Assembly (NCBI GenBank): GCA_001770415.1
Contig: MEQX01000084.1
Location: forward strand, 3,147-47,335
Direction: 5' to 3'
DNA: 44,189 nt
Source of the DNA: Betaproteobacteria bacterium RIFCSPLOWO2_02_FULL_63_19
GTDB lineage: Bacteria; Pseudomonadota; Gammaproteobacteria; Burkholderiales; SG8-39
Notes under the pieces: generated by a model
The model's database searches: none
The model's input: the letters and a program-made list of their open reading frames with translations, nothing else
What the model was told of the DNA's origin: nothing
Position numbers and translations under genes: made by a program
Shown: positions 35,454 through 44,089 of the stretch, piece after piece
How the letters are laid out: each line of letters starts with the position of its first letter
Position numbering within the stretch: position 1 is the first letter of the stretch

Positions 35454-36488
35454 ATGCAACTCGGAATGATCGGACTCGGACGCATGGGCGCGAACATGGT
35501 GCGCAGGCTCATCAGTGCGGGACATGACTGCGTCGTCTTCGACCGGTCCGCCAAGGCGGTCGGCGACCTGGCGAAGGAGAAGGCCGTCGGGGCCGCGTCG
35601 CTCGCCGATCTGCTGGGCAAGCTCGCAAAACCGCGCGCGCTGTGGTTGATGGTGCCCGCTGCCGCCGTGGACAGCACGATCGCCGACCTGCTGCCGCTGC
35701 TCGAACGCGGCGATGTGCTGATCGACGGCGGGAATTCCCATTACGTCGACGATATCCGCCGGGCGAAGCAACTGGCGGCGCAGGGCGTTCACTACGTCGA
35801 TGTCGGCACCAGCGGCGGCGTGTGGGGACTGGAGCGGGGCTACTGCATGATGATCGGCGGCGAGGTTGCGACAGTGCGGCATCTCGATCCGATTCTGGCC
35901 AGCCTGGCTCCCGGCATGGGCGCCATTGCACGCACGCCCGGACGTGAAAAAGGCGCGCGCGGAGATGTCGCCGGCACCGCCGAGCAGGGCTACCTGCATT
36001 GCGGCCCGAACGGCGCCGGCCACTTCGTCAAAATGGTCCACAACGGGATCGAATACGGACTCATGGCCGCGTACGCCGAAGGGTTCAACGTGTTGCGAGC
36101 GGCGAATGTCGGCAGACAGGCGCACGCGATCGACGCGGAATCGACCCCGCTGCGCGACGCCGAACACTACCAGTACGATTTCGAGCTGCCGGATATCGCG
36201 GAGGTCTGGCGCCGCGGCAGCGTCATTGCGTCGTGGCTGCTCGACCTGACGGCGAGCGCGCTGGCCAAGGATCCAACGCTCGCGAAATTCGCCGGGCGAG
36301 TCTCCGATTCGGGCGAAGGGCGTTGGACGATCAAGGCGGCGATCGACGAAGGCGTGCCGGCCCCGGTGCTGACCACCGCGCTGTACGAGCGCTTCGCGTC
36401 GCGCGGTGAAGCGGAGTTTCAGGACAAGCTGCTTTCGGCGATGCGTTACGAGTTCGGCGGTCACGAGGAAAAGCCTGCCGGCAGGTGA
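35454..36488 (+). CDS. 6-phosphogluconate dehydrogenase, decarboxylating (short form)
   Basis: A 344-residue enzyme of the short 6PGDH type (the common E. coli form has about 470 residues). The Rossmann motif is GLGRMGANM (7-15); substrate and catalytic blocks are [26 protein letters not shown] and [21 protein letters not shown], with the catalytic Lys in the last one. Asp in VFDRSAKAV after strand 2 suggests NAD rather than NADP preference, as in other short forms. AAGGAAA precedes the ATG. It lies 136 bases after pgi; together they feed hexose phosphates into pentose phosphates, although no glucose-6-phosphate dehydrogenase is in the window. Confidence 0.92.
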   Translation: MQLGMIGLGRMGANMVRRLISAGHDCVVFDRSAKAVGDLAKEKAVGAASLADLLGKLAKPRALWLMVPAAAVDSTIADLLPLLERGDVLIDGGNSHYVDDIRRAKQLAAQGVHYVDVGTSGGVWGLERGYCMMIGGEVATVRHLDPILASLAPGMGAIARTPGREKGARGDVAGTAEQGYLHCGPNGAGHFVKMVHNGIEYGLMAAYAEGFNVLRAANVGRQAHAIDAESTPLRDAEHYQYDFELPDIAEVWRRGSVIASWLLDLTASALAKDPTLAKFAGRVSDSGEGRWTIKAAIDEGVPAPVLTTALYERFASRGEAEFQDKLLSAMRYEFGGHEEKPAGR

Positions 36489-36555
36489 CCGGGCAGGCAG
36501 CCGGGCTGTGGATTGCCTCGGACACGGGCAACCCGCCGCTCGAAGCGTACCGGGG

Positions 36556-37554
36556 TCAGCGCGTCGGCCGCCAGGCGGCGAAACAAAGCCCCGTCCCGGT
36601 GCCAGCTGGCGAGCGGTACGCCGGCACGTACTCCGCCCAGGCCAGCGCGAGGTGCTCGGCGGCGCCTGCGGCGGCAACCCAGTTCCGGATCTCGGAATTG
36701 CCGGAATTGAGCTTGTTGCGCGGCAGGCTTTTCAACGTGTTCGCATCCTTGTCTTTCAGCGCCTGGATGATCGAACGGTCGAACGGTTCATCGATCGCGA
36801 AATGGCTCAGGCCGCCCGAACCCAGTATGGCGACGCGGACCGGCTTCGGATACGACTCGACTGCCTCGCGTATCGCCTGGCCGATCGCGTAGCAGCGCGC
36901 GGGGGTGGGCTGGTTGGGTGGATAGTAGGTGTTCAGGAACACCTGCACGACCGGGACGACCGGGTCGAAGTTCAGCAAGCGGCTGTGCACGAACGCGAAC
37001 GCGTGACCTTCTCCTTCGCCGCGCGGCAGACGATCCGACACCGCCGTGTCGAATCCCCGCTCGATGAGATGCCCGATCAGGTGCTCCGCCAGTTTTCCAT
37101 CGGCCGGATACTCGATTCGTCCTGCCGCGAGGTAATAGCGGGCCTGTATCGCGGCAAACCAATCGACCCATTCCGGTTTGGGAGCGCGTTGCTGGTGAGG
37201 GATGGTCTTGCCCCGATGGACAAGCAGCGAGGGCAGAGCGTCTTCGAGAAACAGCTCCTTTTGATCATCGCCGATGACGATCAGCGCGTCGAGCCGCGCA
37301 CTGCGCATTTCGCCGCTGATTCGATCCAGCGCAGCCTGCGCCAACGCGTGGCGTCTGGCGTAGTTCTCGGCTGTGCACTCGGCGTCGAAACGACCGGCCG
37401 CATGCGCAACGAGCGCCTCGTAGGAAGCGGGGGCGCCTTCGCGGTCGAGCAGTTTCATCGTCGGTTCACGCGGCTCGAACCACGTCCACTCCTCGACCGT
37501 CGCATTGAGCATGGGCGAGTGCGAGCTGCCGATGCCGAGCACGATTTGCGCCAT
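36556..37554 (-). CDS. LigB-like class III extradiol dioxygenase
   Basis: A 332-residue protein of the LigB (protocatechuate 4,5-dioxygenase beta) superfamily, non-heme Fe(II) ring-opening enzymes. The N-terminal GIGSSHSPML has His12 at the same position as the iron ligand His12 of LigB; VIGDDQKELF, VQVFLNTYYPPNQP, LGSGGLSHF and NSGNSEIRNW (Glu288, probable Glu ligand) follow the fold. No LigA-type small subunit is adjacent, so it resembles single-chain gallate or related dioxygenases. It is convergent with the 6-phosphogluconate dehydrogenase (67 bases) and alone on its strand. The true substrate is open; a non-oxygenase use of the fold cannot be excluded. Confidence 0.82.
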   Translation of the reverse strand: MAQIVLGIGSSHSPMLNATVEEWTWFEPREPTMKLLDREGAPASYEALVAHAAGRFDAECTAENYARRHALAQAALDRISGEMRSARLDALIVIGDDQKELFLEDALPSLLVHRGKTIPHQQRAPKPEWVDWFAAIQARYYLAAGRIEYPADGKLAEHLIGHLIERGFDTAVSDRLPRGEGEGHAFAFVHSRLLNFDPVVPVVQVFLNTYYPPNQPTPARCYAIGQAIREAVESYPKPVRVAILGSGGLSHFAIDEPFDRSIIQALKDKDANTLKSLPRNKLNSGNSEIRNWVAAAGAAEHLALAWAEYVPAYRSPAGTGTGLCFAAWRPTR

Positions 37555-37675
37555 GCGCCGTCCCGGTCAGCGAGGCAGGTGAAGCGTCACCCGCGGTGAG
37601 CGCTCCTGCGTGATCGAAGAAATCATTTTGAAGGACCGCCGGGCGTGTCGGATAAAGGGCAAGACGGAGTGTAAC

Positions 37676-37695
37676 TGCGTCCGATCCCGGACGCA
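37676..37695. promoter_or_regulatory. 8-bp inverted repeat (hairpin)
   Basis: TGCGTCCG-ATCC-CGGACGCA is a perfect 8-bp stem with a 4-base loop, in the 272-base divergent region between the LigB-like gene and the small outer-membrane-type gene. It has no T-run. It could be an operator or a leader structure; the rest of this gap shows only a possible TATAGA -10 box near 37779. Confidence 0.35.
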
Positions 37696-37826
37696 TGACA
37701 CCGCGAGCGGCGAGCAGGCAGTGACCGCAGAGGATGGCAAAGGCCTGGTTCCGCACTGGCCAACGCATCGGCAGCTTCGTATAGAATCCGCCATCGGTCC
37801 AACACTGCTGCTCACACCATCTGAAT

Positions 37827-38321
37827 ATGCTCGTTCGCGCCCTCGGATCAGTCCTGCTAATCGCAGTCGGGGCCTTGACGGCCTTGCCCGATGCCAACGC
37901 GGCGGAACGCGAGTTTTCGCCGCAGGTCTGGATCAACCCAGGCATTTATTCCTTGCATTTTGATCGCAACAAGAACCTCCGGGATGACAATGTGGGCCTC
38001 GGTGCGGAAGTCGTGCTGGCGCCGGACCATGCCTTGTTGGCGGGTTCATTCGTCAACAGCGACTGGACCAGGAGCCGTTACGGTGCTTACGCATGGCGCC
38101 CGCTGCACTGGCAGCTCGACGGTACCCATGTAAGCGCCGGCGTTATCGTCGGAGCCTTCGACGGATATCCGCGTTACCGCGAGGGTGCGTGGTTTGTCGC
38201 TCCGATGCCGGTCGTGGCCATCGAGGGCGAGCGGCTCGGCGTCAACCTCAGCGTTATTCCCACTTTGCAAAACCGGGTCAACGGCGCGATAGCCGTGCAG
38301 ATCAAGCTGCGGGTCTGGTAG
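37827..38321 (+). CDS. Small exported beta-barrel-like protein
   Basis: A 164-residue exported protein. The signal peptide ends near residue 26 (ALPDANAAE). The mature part alternates polar and hydrophobic residues with many aromatics: NPGIYSLHFDRNKNLRDDN, VGLGAEVVLAPDHALLAGSF, YRYGAYAWRPL-type strands, GAFDGYPRYREGAWF, and a C-terminal QIKLRVW. The last residue is aromatic, as in outer-membrane proteins. The pattern matches a family of about 160-residue betaproteobacterial proteins often annotated as PagP-like or hypothetical. No catalytic His/Ser as in true PagP can be assigned. It ends 13 bases from the convergent amidase stop. Confidence 0.75.
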   Translation: MLVRALGSVLLIAVGALTALPDANAAEREFSPQVWINPGIYSLHFDRNKNLRDDNVGLGAEVVLAPDHALLAGSFVNSDWTRSRYGAYAWRPLHWQLDGTHVSAGVIVGAFDGYPRYREGAWFVAPMPVVAIEGERLGVNLSVIPTLQNRVNGAIAVQIKLRVW

Positions 38322-38334
38322 CAGACGGGTCGGC

Positions 38335-39783
38335 TCAATAACCCGGCGGCGCGCGGAACGGCCCGGTCACGAGCGCGAGGCTGCGCGCCAGCGCAAGCAG
38401 CGCCGATTCGCTCCATCTGCGTCCGACCACCTGCACACCGATTGGCAGGCCTTCCCCGGATTGCGCGAGCGGCAGTACCACCACCGGATGGCCGGTGAGG
38501 TTGAACGCGCAGGTATAGGCGGTGCCGGCGAGAAAATACGGAACCTTGCGCTCGTCGACGTCGACCGGCGTGCCCCACGGCAAGTGAGGAATGGCCGGGC
38601 CGACCGTTACCGGGCACAGGAAAGCGTCGCAGCCATCGAAAAATCTTTCCAACGCGGCGATCAGCGCATCGCGCCGCGTGAGACTTGCCATGTAGTCGGC
38701 GATGGTGGCGCGCGCGCCCTTGGCCGAACCGATGCCCACCGGCACGTTGTCCCCCAGCGTTGCGTTGAGCGCGGCGACGCGCTCGGCGACCCGATCCGGC
38801 GCGGTCGCCGCGCGCTCGGCAATCGCGATCTCGCCCCAGGTTTCCCAGGCGGCATTGAAGTCGAAATCGGCCGGCATACGCTCCTCGATCGTGCAACCGC
38901 ACGCGGCCAGATCGCCTGCCAGTTTCGCGATCGCATTCTTCGTGTCGCGCGTCACCGGGATGCCGCCGAAATCGGTGCTCCATGCGAAGCGATACGATTT
39001 GATCGGTTGCTCGGCCGTTTCGGCAAGCGGTACCGGCGGCACGTCCGGCTCGGCCTCGTCGGGTCCGGCGATCAGCTTCAGGATCAGCGCCAGATCGTCC
39101 ACCGAGCGCGCCAGCGGTCCGAGCGTGTTCATGTGCCGCGTCGCGCGCGGCAGGCCCGGCGGTTCGGGGATGTGGCCGGTATTGGGCACTCTGCGTTCAG
39201 TGGGCTTGAGGCCGAACAGTCCGCAGTAATGCGCCGGCGTCCTGACTGAAGCTGCCAGATCGCTGCCCACATCGAACGCCGAGAGCCCCGCGGCCACCGC
39301 TGCGCCTCCGCCGCCGGTCGATCCGCCCGGCGTGCGCTCGAGATTCCACGGATTGTTGGTGCGGCCGAAGATCGGATTGTCGGCGCGGTAATCGGCCGAG
39401 AGCGGCGGCAGGTTGGTCTTTCCCATCAGTATCGCGCCGGCGGCGCGCAGCCTTGCCACCGCGGTTGCGTCGCGCGCGGGCACGTACTGCGCAAGCGGCG
39501 GATGCCCGCCGGTGGTGCGCATGCCCGCGGTTTCGAGCGCATCCTTGATGGTCATCGGTACCCCATGCAGCGGGCCCCAGAGTTCGCCGCGGGCGAGCGC
39601 GGCGTCGGCGGCGCGCGCACGCAAGAGGGCGCCTTCCTCGTCGAGCGTGCATATCGCATTCAGCGCCGGATTGTGCTTGGCGATCCGGGCCAAGTACATT
39701 TGCAGCACCTCGGTTGCGCTCGTGCGGCGGGCGCGAATCGCCGCAGCGAGTTCGCTGGCGCTGGAGAAGGGATCGAGTGGCAT
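38335..39783 (-). CDS. Amidase (GatA-like amidase signature family)
   Basis: A 482-residue amidase signature enzyme that hydrolyses an amide. The Ser-cisSer-Lys triad is Lys80 (GVPMTIKD), cis-Ser155 and nucleophile Ser179. The signature is slightly unusual: TPGGSTGGGGAAVAAG in place of GGSSGGS, and SDLAASVRTPA in place of DxGGSIRxPA, but both serines are retained. AAAGGAT precedes ATG 39783. The absence of gatB/gatC neighbours and the modified signature argue against a tRNA amidotransferase subunit and for a free amidase. Substrate unknown. It is divergent from the radical SAM gene. Confidence 0.92.
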   Translation of the reverse strand: MPLDPFSSASELAAAIRARRTSATEVLQMYLARIAKHNPALNAICTLDEEGALLRARAADAALARGELWGPLHGVPMTIKDALETAGMRTTGGHPPLAQYVPARDATAVARLRAAGAILMGKTNLPPLSADYRADNPIFGRTNNPWNLERTPGGSTGGGGAAVAAGLSAFDVGSDLAASVRTPAHYCGLFGLKPTERRVPNTGHIPEPPGLPRATRHMNTLGPLARSVDDLALILKLIAGPDEAEPDVPPVPLAETAEQPIKSYRFAWSTDFGGIPVTRDTKNAIAKLAGDLAACGCTIEERMPADFDFNAAWETWGEIAIAERAATAPDRVAERVAALNATLGDNVPVGIGSAKGARATIADYMASLTRRDALIAALERFFDGCDAFLCPVTVGPAIPHLPWGTPVDVDERKVPYFLAGTAYTCAFNLTGHPVVVLPLAQSGEGLPIGVQVVGRRWSESALLALARSLALVTGPFRAPPGY

Positions 39784-39949
39784 GGCGAAATCCTTTGATT
39801 GCGACTGACTGAGGATAGTATAGGGCATGGGTGCGGCGTCGATGCTTTGCGCGGGGCCCAACGCAGTGACCGGCGCGCTTTACAGAACGGTTTCGAGCGC
39901 TGTAGATTGGCGCGCCGGCGTAATTGAAGCGAATGCGAGGCGAATCAGG

Positions 39950-41206
39950 ATGGTCACGGCGTCCAGGGAGTTCCAGGTCTTCGTCAAGCCGGTCGGCGCG
40001 GCGTGCAATCTGGACTGCAGCTATTGCTACTACCTCGAGAAGCAAAAGCTCTACCCGAGGGATGAGTCGCCGCGCATGCCCGGGAGCGTGTTGGAGGACT
40101 ACATCGCCCAGCACATCGCGGCCTGCCCCATTCCGACGGTCCTTTTTTCATGGCACGGCGGCGAGGCGACTTTGCTCGGCGTGGACTACTTTCGAAGGAT
40201 CGTCCAGCTTCAGCGCAAGCACGCGATTGCGGGGCGGGACATCATCAACGACCTGCAGACCAACGGGACATTGCTCGACGAGGAATGGTGCCGGTTTCTG
40301 GCCGCCGAACACTTCACCGTGGGACTCAGCCTGGATGGGCCGAGCGAGCTTCACGACCACTATCGCCTGAGCAAGGCGGGCAAGCCGACGCACGTGCAGG
40401 CGATGCACGGACTGCTGCTCCTGCAACGTTTCGGGATTCCGCATACCGTGCTGTGCGTCGTGCACGCAGGCAACGTCGGTCATCCGCTGCTCGTCTACCG
40501 TTTCTTCAAGGAAGCAGGAGTCAGGAATCTGGTGTTCCTTCCTCTGGTCATGCGCGCCGATGACGGTGCGGTGTCGCCGGAGACGGTTCCGGCAAGAACC
40601 TTCGGTGAGTTCATGTGCACGATCTTCGACGAGTGGATCAGCAAGGATATCGGCCGCGTCAACGTGCTCATGTTCGAAGAGGCGGCCCGACCGGAGCAAG
40701 GCATGGAGCATGCGCTGTGCGTGTTTCGGCCGATCTGCGGTGAACTGCCCGTGCTCGAACACAACGGCGATTTCTATTCCTGCGATCATTTCGTCGACCG
40801 GGCGCATTTCATCGGCAACATCCGCGAGAAATCGCTGATCTCGGTGCTGGAGGATCCGGCGCAGCGCTCGTTCGGACTAGCGAAGCGGGAAACGCTGCCC
40901 AAGAGTTGCAGGGAGTGCGGCGTACTCGAATACTGCAACGGCGGCTGTCCAAAGGACCGTTTCGTCGCGACGCCCGGCGAGGAATTTCCCACGAACTACC
41001 TGTGCGCCGGGTACAAGACGTTCTTCACCCACGCGCGGCCGGCGATGCGCCGGCTCGCCGCGCACCTGAAGTCGGGACAGATGCTAGAGAGCTTCGCACA
41101 GCGTGCCCGCCCTTCGTTCGCAAAGGGTCCGGGCGCGAGCCGCAACGACCCATGCCCGTGCGGCAGTGGGAAGAAATTCAAGCGCTGCTGCGGCGCGAAC
41201 CAATGA
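39950..41206 (+). CDS. Radical SAM/SPASM maturase (anSME-like) with SEC-C tail
   Basis: A 418-residue radical SAM enzyme closest to anaerobic sulfatase-maturating enzymes, which oxidise an active-site Cys or Ser of a sulfatase to formylglycine. The SAM cluster is Cys19-x3-Cys23-x2-Cys26 in [20 protein letters not shown] and LQTNGTLLD follow. The SPASM part has [18 protein letters not shown] and [15 protein letters not shown], enough cysteines for two extra clusters. The C terminus (about 390-418) is a SEC-C zinc motif, [21 protein letters not shown] lies upstream of ATG 39950. No sulfatase is in the window, so the partner is elsewhere or of another kind. Confidence 0.9.
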   Translation: MVTASREFQVFVKPVGAACNLDCSYCYYLEKQKLYPRDESPRMPGSVLEDYIAQHIAACPIPTVLFSWHGGEATLLGVDYFRRIVQLQRKHAIAGRDIINDLQTNGTLLDEEWCRFLAAEHFTVGLSLDGPSELHDHYRLSKAGKPTHVQAMHGLLLLQRFGIPHTVLCVVHAGNVGHPLLVYRFFKEAGVRNLVFLPLVMRADDGAVSPETVPARTFGEFMCTIFDEWISKDIGRVNVLMFEEAARPEQGMEHALCVFRPICGELPVLEHNGDFYSCDHFVDRAHFIGNIREKSLISVLEDPAQRSFGLAKRETLPKSCRECGVLEYCNGGCPKDRFVATPGEEFPTNYLCAGYKTFFTHARPAMRRLAAHLKSGQMLESFAQRARPSFAKGPGASRNDPCPCGSGKKFKRCCGANQ

Positions 41207-41611
41207 GCGATCGGAACCGGGGCCGTCGGAGACGATTTGCGCTTTGAAGTCCATTGATTGCTGGTAGATGTAACAGTTGCAACGGGGCCGAGCGGGAAAC
41301 CGACCTGCGGTTGCTTCGTCAAACGATAGCAGTGTTGCCGCTGAAATCAGAAGAGCCGCACTGCGCCAGGAGGCCATCACGCAGAATCGAAGGGGCTCGT
41401 AACTTGCGCCAGTCGTCGTAAGCTGTCGTCGTCTGGGGCAGGATGCGCGTCGCCACTGCCGGCTCGCGCCCTGCAGGAACGACGCGCGCTGGCGCAGAAA
41501 TGCCCGGCGGCAGGAGGATGCCTGCGAGCGCGCCGACCCCAGCTCTGTTCGTTGTAGGGGGTGCCAAACAAGCGGATAATCTTCTCAATGGATCGGACAT
41601 CGGGCCGCGTA
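41207..41611. other. Gap before the VapBC module
   Basis: 405 bases with no recognisable gene. The only interpretable signal is a possible promoter at 41552-41580 just before the antitoxin. Open frames here on both strands lack homology, and no repeat or RNA fold stood out. Confidence 0.5.
41552..41580 (+). promoter_or_regulatory. Putative VapBC promoter
   Basis: TTGTAG (41552-41557), a 17-base spacer and GATAAT (41575-41580, 5/6 match to TATAAT) form a possible sigma-70 promoter. Transcription would begin near 41587, which makes ATG 41612 a more comfortable start for the antitoxin than ATG 41588. Confidence 0.35.
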
Positions 41612-41869
41612 ATGGGAACAACCGTCGTGATCGAAGGCGTCAAGGCAAGCGAATTGCCCAAGGCGTGGCGCCAGCGCGTTAAAGCCAAGGGCAACGAAAA
41701 GGTGACCGTGACGATTGCCAAACACAAGACGCGGACTGCCGGGAAGACAGCCAAGAAACCCAACGCAACCTTCGGTATGTGGGCCGACCGCGCTGATGTG
41801 AAAGATCCCGCCGCTTACGTGCGCACATTGAGGCAACCGCGCGCCAGCTCGCGACGCTCCGCAGGCTAA
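41612..41869 (+). CDS. VapB-type antitoxin
   Basis: An 85-residue antitoxin. It begins MGTTVVIEGVKASELPKAW, continues as a basic middle (KVTVTIAKHKTRTAGKTAKK) and ends FGMWADRADVKDPAAYVRTL then RQPR, the C-terminal toxin-binding pattern of antitoxins paired with PIN toxins. The stop and the toxin start overlap as TAATG (41867-41871), typical translational coupling. ATG 41588 in the same frame is an alternative that adds eight residues. It should bind the VapC toxin through the C terminus and repress the operon through the N terminus. Confidence 0.78.
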   Translation: MGTTVVIEGVKASELPKAWRQRVKAKGNEKVTVTIAKHKTRTAGKTAKKPNATFGMWADRADVKDPAAYVRTLRQPRASSRRSAG

Positions 41870-42249
41870 TGCGGCTCATCGACTCCGATGTCATCATCTG
41901 GAATTGGCGCGGCCAAGATGCTGCCGCAACGCTCCTAGCTGCCGAGCCCTTCGCGATTTCGGCGGTCACCTACATGGAGCTCGTGCAGGGGATGCGCAAT
42001 GCACGCGAATTGAAGAACCTTCAAGCGGACTTAGCACTCTGGAGGGCGACCACCTTGCCCATCACCACGGCAATTTCCGAGCGCGCTGTCCAACTCGTCG
42101 AAGAGCATTTTCTCGCGCATCACGTGCAACTCGCCGACGCGCTCATTGCCGCCACTGCCATCGAGCACAAGCTCATCATCGTTAGCTCCAATACCAAGCA
42201 TTTCAAATCCATCAAGACGCTCAGGATTGAAGCGTTCAAGCCCCCGTAA
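41869..42249 (+). CDS. vapC: PIN-domain toxin VapC
   Basis: A 126-residue PIN-domain ribonuclease. The acidic metal-binding residues are visible: Asp5 (LIDSDVIIW), Glu in SAVTYMELVQGM, Asp in VQLADALIAATA and a final Ser/Asn region SSNTKHF. VapC toxins cut tRNA or rRNA and are neutralised by VapB. One-base stop/start overlap with the antitoxin. It is the left member of two PIN modules that bracket the DUF2971 chimera. Confidence 0.9.
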   Translation: MRLIDSDVIIWNWRGQDAAATLLAAEPFAISAVTYMELVQGMRNARELKNLQADLALWRATTLPITTAISERAVQLVEEHFLAHHVQLADALIAATAIEHKLIIVSSNTKHFKSIKTLRIEAFKPP

Positions 42250-42284
42250 AGGCACTATGATTCTCCACGATCCCGGAGGGGATT

Positions 42285-43658
42285 ATGGGCCATGATGCGC
42301 CAAGGGTATCCGAAGAGTTCCCCGAACTTTTTCATTACACAACGATACCCGCGTTTGAGAGCATCTATGCTTCTCAAACATTTTGGGCAACGCATTACAG
42401 CGATTTGAACGATAGTTCAGAACTTCTCCGATTCCGCCTGAAGGTGCACGAGTTGGCTGCGCCCATTATCGCCGACATCTTCCGCAAACGTATGCAATGT
42501 GACACGCGGCTAACAAATGAAGTTACCAGGCGTGGCGGAATTGACGCAGTCGTCAACCAAGAGGCAGAACAGCATCTGAATACGCTTCATCGCGTAACAT
42601 TTAGGGAGGATTTCTTCCGGGAAACGTTCATCTGCTCATTTTGCGCCCATGCCGCGCGGTCATACGAATCGGAGAATGGGCTTCTCAGTCAATGGCGCGC
42701 GTACGCGACCGGGGGTGGGATCGCCATTGTGTTAGACACGGCCAGCATCGAGGACCAGCTAGAACACGAGGCACACGTTTTTGGGCACCCTGTAAATCAC
42801 ATCGGCGATGTCAAGTACGACGATGACGACATTGGAATCCGGCACGCGTTTCGTGATGTGTTTGACCGTTTGCCAGGGATACTGCAAACGTTCTATTCCG
42901 GGCAACAGGCTTCCTACGACGAAATAGTACGTCACTTCGTTCAAGGATGTACGTTGGTAAAACACCACGCGTTTCACGAAGAAAACGAAATTCGCATCGT
43001 GGTGTCACCTACGGCACCGTGCGTGGCTCCATCCCCTACGGTCAATGTCACGATGCGCAAGAAGCTGGTCCACTATAGACGCCACGGCCATACCGAGGCG
43101 CGATACATAGAATTGTTCTGGAAGGCTGCGATGACTATCGGAAGGATTCTTAGAAGGGCTGATGTATTGGTCATGATCGGTAAGGCGGGATGCCACAGTG
43201 CTTGTGTTTTGGTACTCGCCGGAGCGCCGAGGCGAGCCGTTACGGGCCCTGTTGGAATACATCGGCCTTACCCCACCGATGTGCACGAGCGTTCTTACTC
43301 CGAAGCGCAACAGCGATATCGAGCCATGGAAGCCGAAGCAAGACGCTATCTGGAGGAAATGAACCTACCGGCAAGCCTTTTCGACGCCATGGCGCGAGTT
43401 CCGCCCGAGACGGTACGGATTCTTTCCCGAGAGGAGATCGATAATTTCGGCCTTGATCGCGTCGATCCTGTTACAGAAGACCTACAGGACGCCGAGCAAG
43501 CGCGTCGATACGGGTTAGATCGACGGACGTATCTTCAGCGAAAAGCAAGGCAGCAATCGCTCTGTTTAGAGGCCGGGTCCCGCTATATTGATTCGCCGAA
43601 AAGGGCCGCTGAGGAATGGGTTGAATGCCGACGCGAAGTCATGGAAGGGAGACGCTAA
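42285..43658 (+). CDS. DUF2971 fused to a ClpP-class serine-hydrolase-like segment
   Basis: A 457-residue chimera. Residues about 12-278 are DUF2971: LFHYTTIPAFESIYASQTFW, HYSDLNDSSEL, CSFCAHAARSYESENGLLSQ, WRAYATGGGIAIVLD, KHHAFHEENEIRIVV and the truncated end ARYIELF. From Trp279 it becomes the middle and end of a ClpP/crotonase-fold exported-protein family: AAMTIGRILRRADV, AGCHSACVLVLAGAPR with candidate nucleophile Ser305, GPVGIHRPYPTD, NLPASLFDAMARVPPE and DRRTYLQRKAR. The normal start of that second family (signal peptide and first strands) is missing. GGAGG lies before the ATG. Base composition is visibly less G+C-rich than the neighbours up to about 43120. DUF2971 function is unknown; the chimera may be inactive or a real fusion. 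Confidence 0.75.
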   Translation: MGHDAPRVSEEFPELFHYTTIPAFESIYASQTFWATHYSDLNDSSELLRFRLKVHELAAPIIADIFRKRMQCDTRLTNEVTRRGGIDAVVNQEAEQHLNTLHRVTFREDFFRETFICSFCAHAARSYESENGLLSQWRAYATGGGIAIVLDTASIEDQLEHEAHVFGHPVNHIGDVKYDDDDIGIRHAFRDVFDRLPGILQTFYSGQQASYDEIVRHFVQGCTLVKHHAFHEENEIRIVVSPTAPCVAPSPTVNVTMRKKLVHYRRHGHTEARYIELFWKAAMTIGRILRRADVLVMIGKAGCHSACVLVLAGAPRRAVTGPVGIHRPYPTDVHERSYSEAQQRYRAMEAEARRYLEEMNLPASLFDAMARVPPETVRILSREEIDNFGLDRVDPVTEDLQDAEQARRYGLDRRTYLQRKARQQSLCLEAGSRYIDSPKRAAEEWVECRREVMEGRR

Positions 43659-43819
43659 ATATGCCCTCACGGATCAAGCGCTCTAGGGCGGCGACTCAGC
43701 CCGTATACACTCTTTCGGCGATTGGGAGGAAATTCCTACGCTTCAGCCGGCCGTGATCAAGACGGTTTCGCACCAGTGCCCAGTTTCATCCTGCCGGGCG
43801 CGCTATCGAAACCGGCGCC

Positions 43820-43850
43820 GGTATTGCAACAAGCGCAGAATCGCAATACC
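43820..43850. promoter_or_regulatory. Inverted-repeat operator of the RHH-PIN module
   Basis: GGTATTGC (43820-43827) and GCAATACC (43843-43850) are perfect inverted arms separated by 15 bases, ending 8 bases before the antitoxin start. Dyads in this position are the usual binding sites of ribbon-helix-helix antitoxins. The rest of 43659-43858 shows no gene. Confidence 0.55.
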
Positions 43851-43858
43851 ATGACGCA

Positions 43859-44089
43859 ATGAAGACCGTTACGGTAAAGCTTCCAGACCCGCTAGCCGCC
43901 TGGCTGTCCAAGCGCGCCCGCGAACTCGGTCGACCGCAATCCGATCTCGTGCGCGATGCGTTGCAGAAGGCGAGCGAAGGCAAGGGCGGCGCCAGCTGCC
44001 ATGACCTGTTCGCGGACGTGTGCGGCGTCATCGATGGCCCCAGGGATCTGTCCACTCATCCGAAGCACCTCGCCGGCTTCGGCGAATGA
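43859..44089 (+). CDS. Ribbon-helix-helix antitoxin
   Basis: A 76-residue protein. MKTVTVKLPDPLAAWLSKRA and RPQSDLVRDALQKA give the beta-helix-helix DNA-binding unit; the tail HDLFADVCGVIDGPRDLSTH is the toxin-binding part seen in CopG-like partners of PIN toxins. The stop overlaps the toxin start as ATGA (44086-44089). A perfect inverted repeat just upstream is the likely autoregulatory operator. Confidence 0.88.
   Translation: MKTVTVKLPDPLAAWLSKRARELGRPQSDLVRDALQKASEGKGGASCHDLFADVCGVIDGPRDLSTHPKHLAGFGE

Noticed and set aside
36473-36484. CCTGCCGGCAGG palindrome as a terminator
   Set aside because: A perfect palindrome, but with no loop and no T-run, and it overlaps the end of the coding sequence of the 6-phosphogluconate dehydrogenase.
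38335-39783. gatA (glutamyl-tRNA amidotransferase subunit A)
   Set aside because: No gatB or gatC nearby and the signature is altered (GGSTGGGG); a stand-alone amidase is more likely.
41207-41611. A hidden tRNA or small RNA in the gap before VapBC
   Set aside because: No cloverleaf, conserved TTCRANNC arm or strong hairpin with a T-run was found by eye.
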